Positions 15,198 to 15,840 of a stretch of DNA of 15,840 bases are shown in pieces. The DNA is taken from contig CAYPPG010000108.1 in the NCBI GenBank assembly GCA_964412555.1, positions 1-15,840 on the forward strand, given 5' to 3'. The position numbers and the translations under genes are program-made. Origin of the DNA: CAYPPG01 sp964412555 (GTDB taxonomy: Bacteria; Hinthialibacterota; Hinthialibacteria; Hinthialibacterales; Hinthialibacteraceae). The first letter of the stretch is position 1. The number at the start of each line of letters is the position of its first letter. The notes under the pieces were generated by a model. It searched no databases. It had not been told where the DNA came from and saw only the letters and a list, made by a program, of their open reading frames with translations.

Positions 15198-15840
15198 GCT
15201 TTTCAAATTTAGAATAATTCACCTTCACCCCATCATCGAGGTCAATCTCAATCTGCCTATCCGCGTAATGCCGCAGGAGTTCATCATATTTGCGCATTTC
15301 GTCCTGTTGTTTCTTCAGGCGGGTGATTTCTTTCTGGGCGGCGCTTTTCTCGCGGGCGCTGCCTTGGTCCAGGGTGTTCTCCAGGCGGGAGATGCGGATG
15401 TCGACTTTGCCTTGTAGTTCGTGCAGGTAATCGGTCCGCATGCGGGAGAGAGTGCTTTTGTCGTAGCGGTGCATATACACCAGCGCATTGAACGCCTTCA
15501 GCTTCCCTGATGTAAACAGCCAGTAAATCGGGCGTTTTTTGTAGATTTGCACATGGTCTTTATAAAATTGATTGAGAAAATACCTCCGGATGCACTCCAC
15601 CGGTGTCTCATTACTCTTCTGCCCCAAAGCCGAAGCGACAAACTGCAAATTCTCCTGCAGACATTCCTCCCCAAAAGCCACCTTCAAAAACTCCACAAAT
15701 TTGCCAACAATATCGTCTTCAAAGTAATCCGTATCCAGCACAGGAATAATATTATCTTCATCAAAGAGTGAGTAGTGTATAGTGGATGACGCCCCGGTAA
15801 AAAGTCCCATTTTGTATTTCATTGGAAATACTGTAACAGC
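15181..15840 (-). CDS. pglX: PglX, BREX type I DNA methyltransferase, C-terminal part (runs off the window)
   Basis: The frame is open to the last base of the window and encodes the C-terminal 219 residues of an adenine-specific methyltransferase that is normally about 1,200 residues. Recognisable family segments are TDYFEDDIVGKFVEFLKVAF, KKRPIYWLFTSGKLKAFNAL, VYMHRYDKSTLSRMRTDYLH and a coiled-coil stretch before ADRQIEIDLDDGVKVNYSKF. The catalytic motifs lie outside the window. PglX methylates host DNA at a BREX motif and is needed for self/non-self marking. Two oddities are seen: a 21-bp heptamer stretch lies in frame at 15766-15786, and the last residues (LVVSG-stop) come from heptamer element copy 2, so the native C-terminal tail of roughly ten residues appears replaced. 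An internal ATG at 15822 is not a real start. Confidence 0.9.
   Translation of the reverse strand, partial: AVTVFPMKYKMGLFTGASSTIHYSLFDEDNIIPVLDTDYFEDDIVGKFVEFLKVAFGEECLQENLQFVASALGQKSNETPVECIRRYFLNQFYKDHVQIYKKRPIYWLFTSGKLKAFNALVYMHRYDKSTLSRMRTDYLHELQGKVDIRISRLENTLDQGSAREKSAAQKEITRLKKQQDEMRKYDELLRHYADRQIEIDLDDGVKVNYSKFEKLVVSG
15766..15786. repeat. Three heptamers inside pglX
   Basis: GAGTGAG, TAGTGTA and TAGTGGA stand in tandem within the pglX frame. Together they are 21 bp, exactly seven codons, and on the coding strand give a run within SSTIHYSL, the same kind of residues (THYPL) that the array upstream of pglZ would encode. It looks like a frame-preserving partial copy of the heptamer element. 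Confidence 0.65.

Noticed and set aside
15109..15817. A shared 12-mer ATACAAAATGGG at 15109-15120 and 15806-15817, both near heptamers (reverse strand)
   Set aside because: Several 12-mer matches are expected by chance in a window of this length, and one copy encodes ordinary pglX residues.

Overview
The window is a stretch of bacterial chromosome with fairly even base composition. It has a housekeeping left part (about 1-9.7 kb) and a phage-defence right part (about 9.9-15.84 kb). The housekeeping genes are ordinary bacterial ones: tex, xylulokinase, the E2 subunit of a pyruvate dehydrogenase-type complex, and DNA polymerase III alpha. I cannot place the organism at phylum level from these. 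Debris of an Rpn/YhgA-like nuclease gene, an orphan S23-type four-helix-bundle gene and tandem heptamer repeats suggest a repeat-rich genome. Such repeats are familiar from cyanobacteria, Bacteroidota, leptospires and several candidate phyla.

Left part. A truncated C-terminal piece of a peptidylarginine/agmatine deiminase-family protein (42-569, +) converges on tex, and their stop codons overlap. Three minus-strand genes follow: tex (566-2872), xylB (3014-4546) and pdhC (4746-5978). An Rpn-family remnant overlaps the 3' end of pdhC. dnaE (6185-9697, +) is divergent from pdhC and has a clear sigma70-like promoter. A 235-base spacer separates dnaE from the defence genes and holds only a 30-codon ORF that I do not recognise.

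Right part. On the minus strand, in transcription order, lie the 3' end of pglX (runs off the window), an S23-family four-helix-bundle gene, pglZ and brxL. The pglX-pglZ-brxL order is the distal half of a type I BREX locus. brxA, brxB, brxC and most of pglX should lie just beyond base 15840. PglX is the methyltransferase, PglZ the phosphatase-fold partner and BrxL the AAA+ Lon-related effector.

The main anomaly is that the pglX-pglZ junction is invaded by a composite repeat structure. The four-helix-bundle gene is bracketed by two hairpin-forming arrays of the heptamer TAGTGNN that share a central loop. One array supplies the stop codon of pglX. The other, with 14 perfect heptamers of which six are identical, abuts the pglZ start codon and leaves it without a Shine-Dalgarno sequence. 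Three more heptamers (21 bp) sit in frame inside pglX, and the 3' end of the four-helix-bundle gene, with its stop codon, is repeated three times as a 32-bp tandem unit. I infer a small S23-associated mobile or proliferating repeat element that has inserted into a BREX operon and remodelled two of its genes, with possible slippage-driven variation of pglZ expression.
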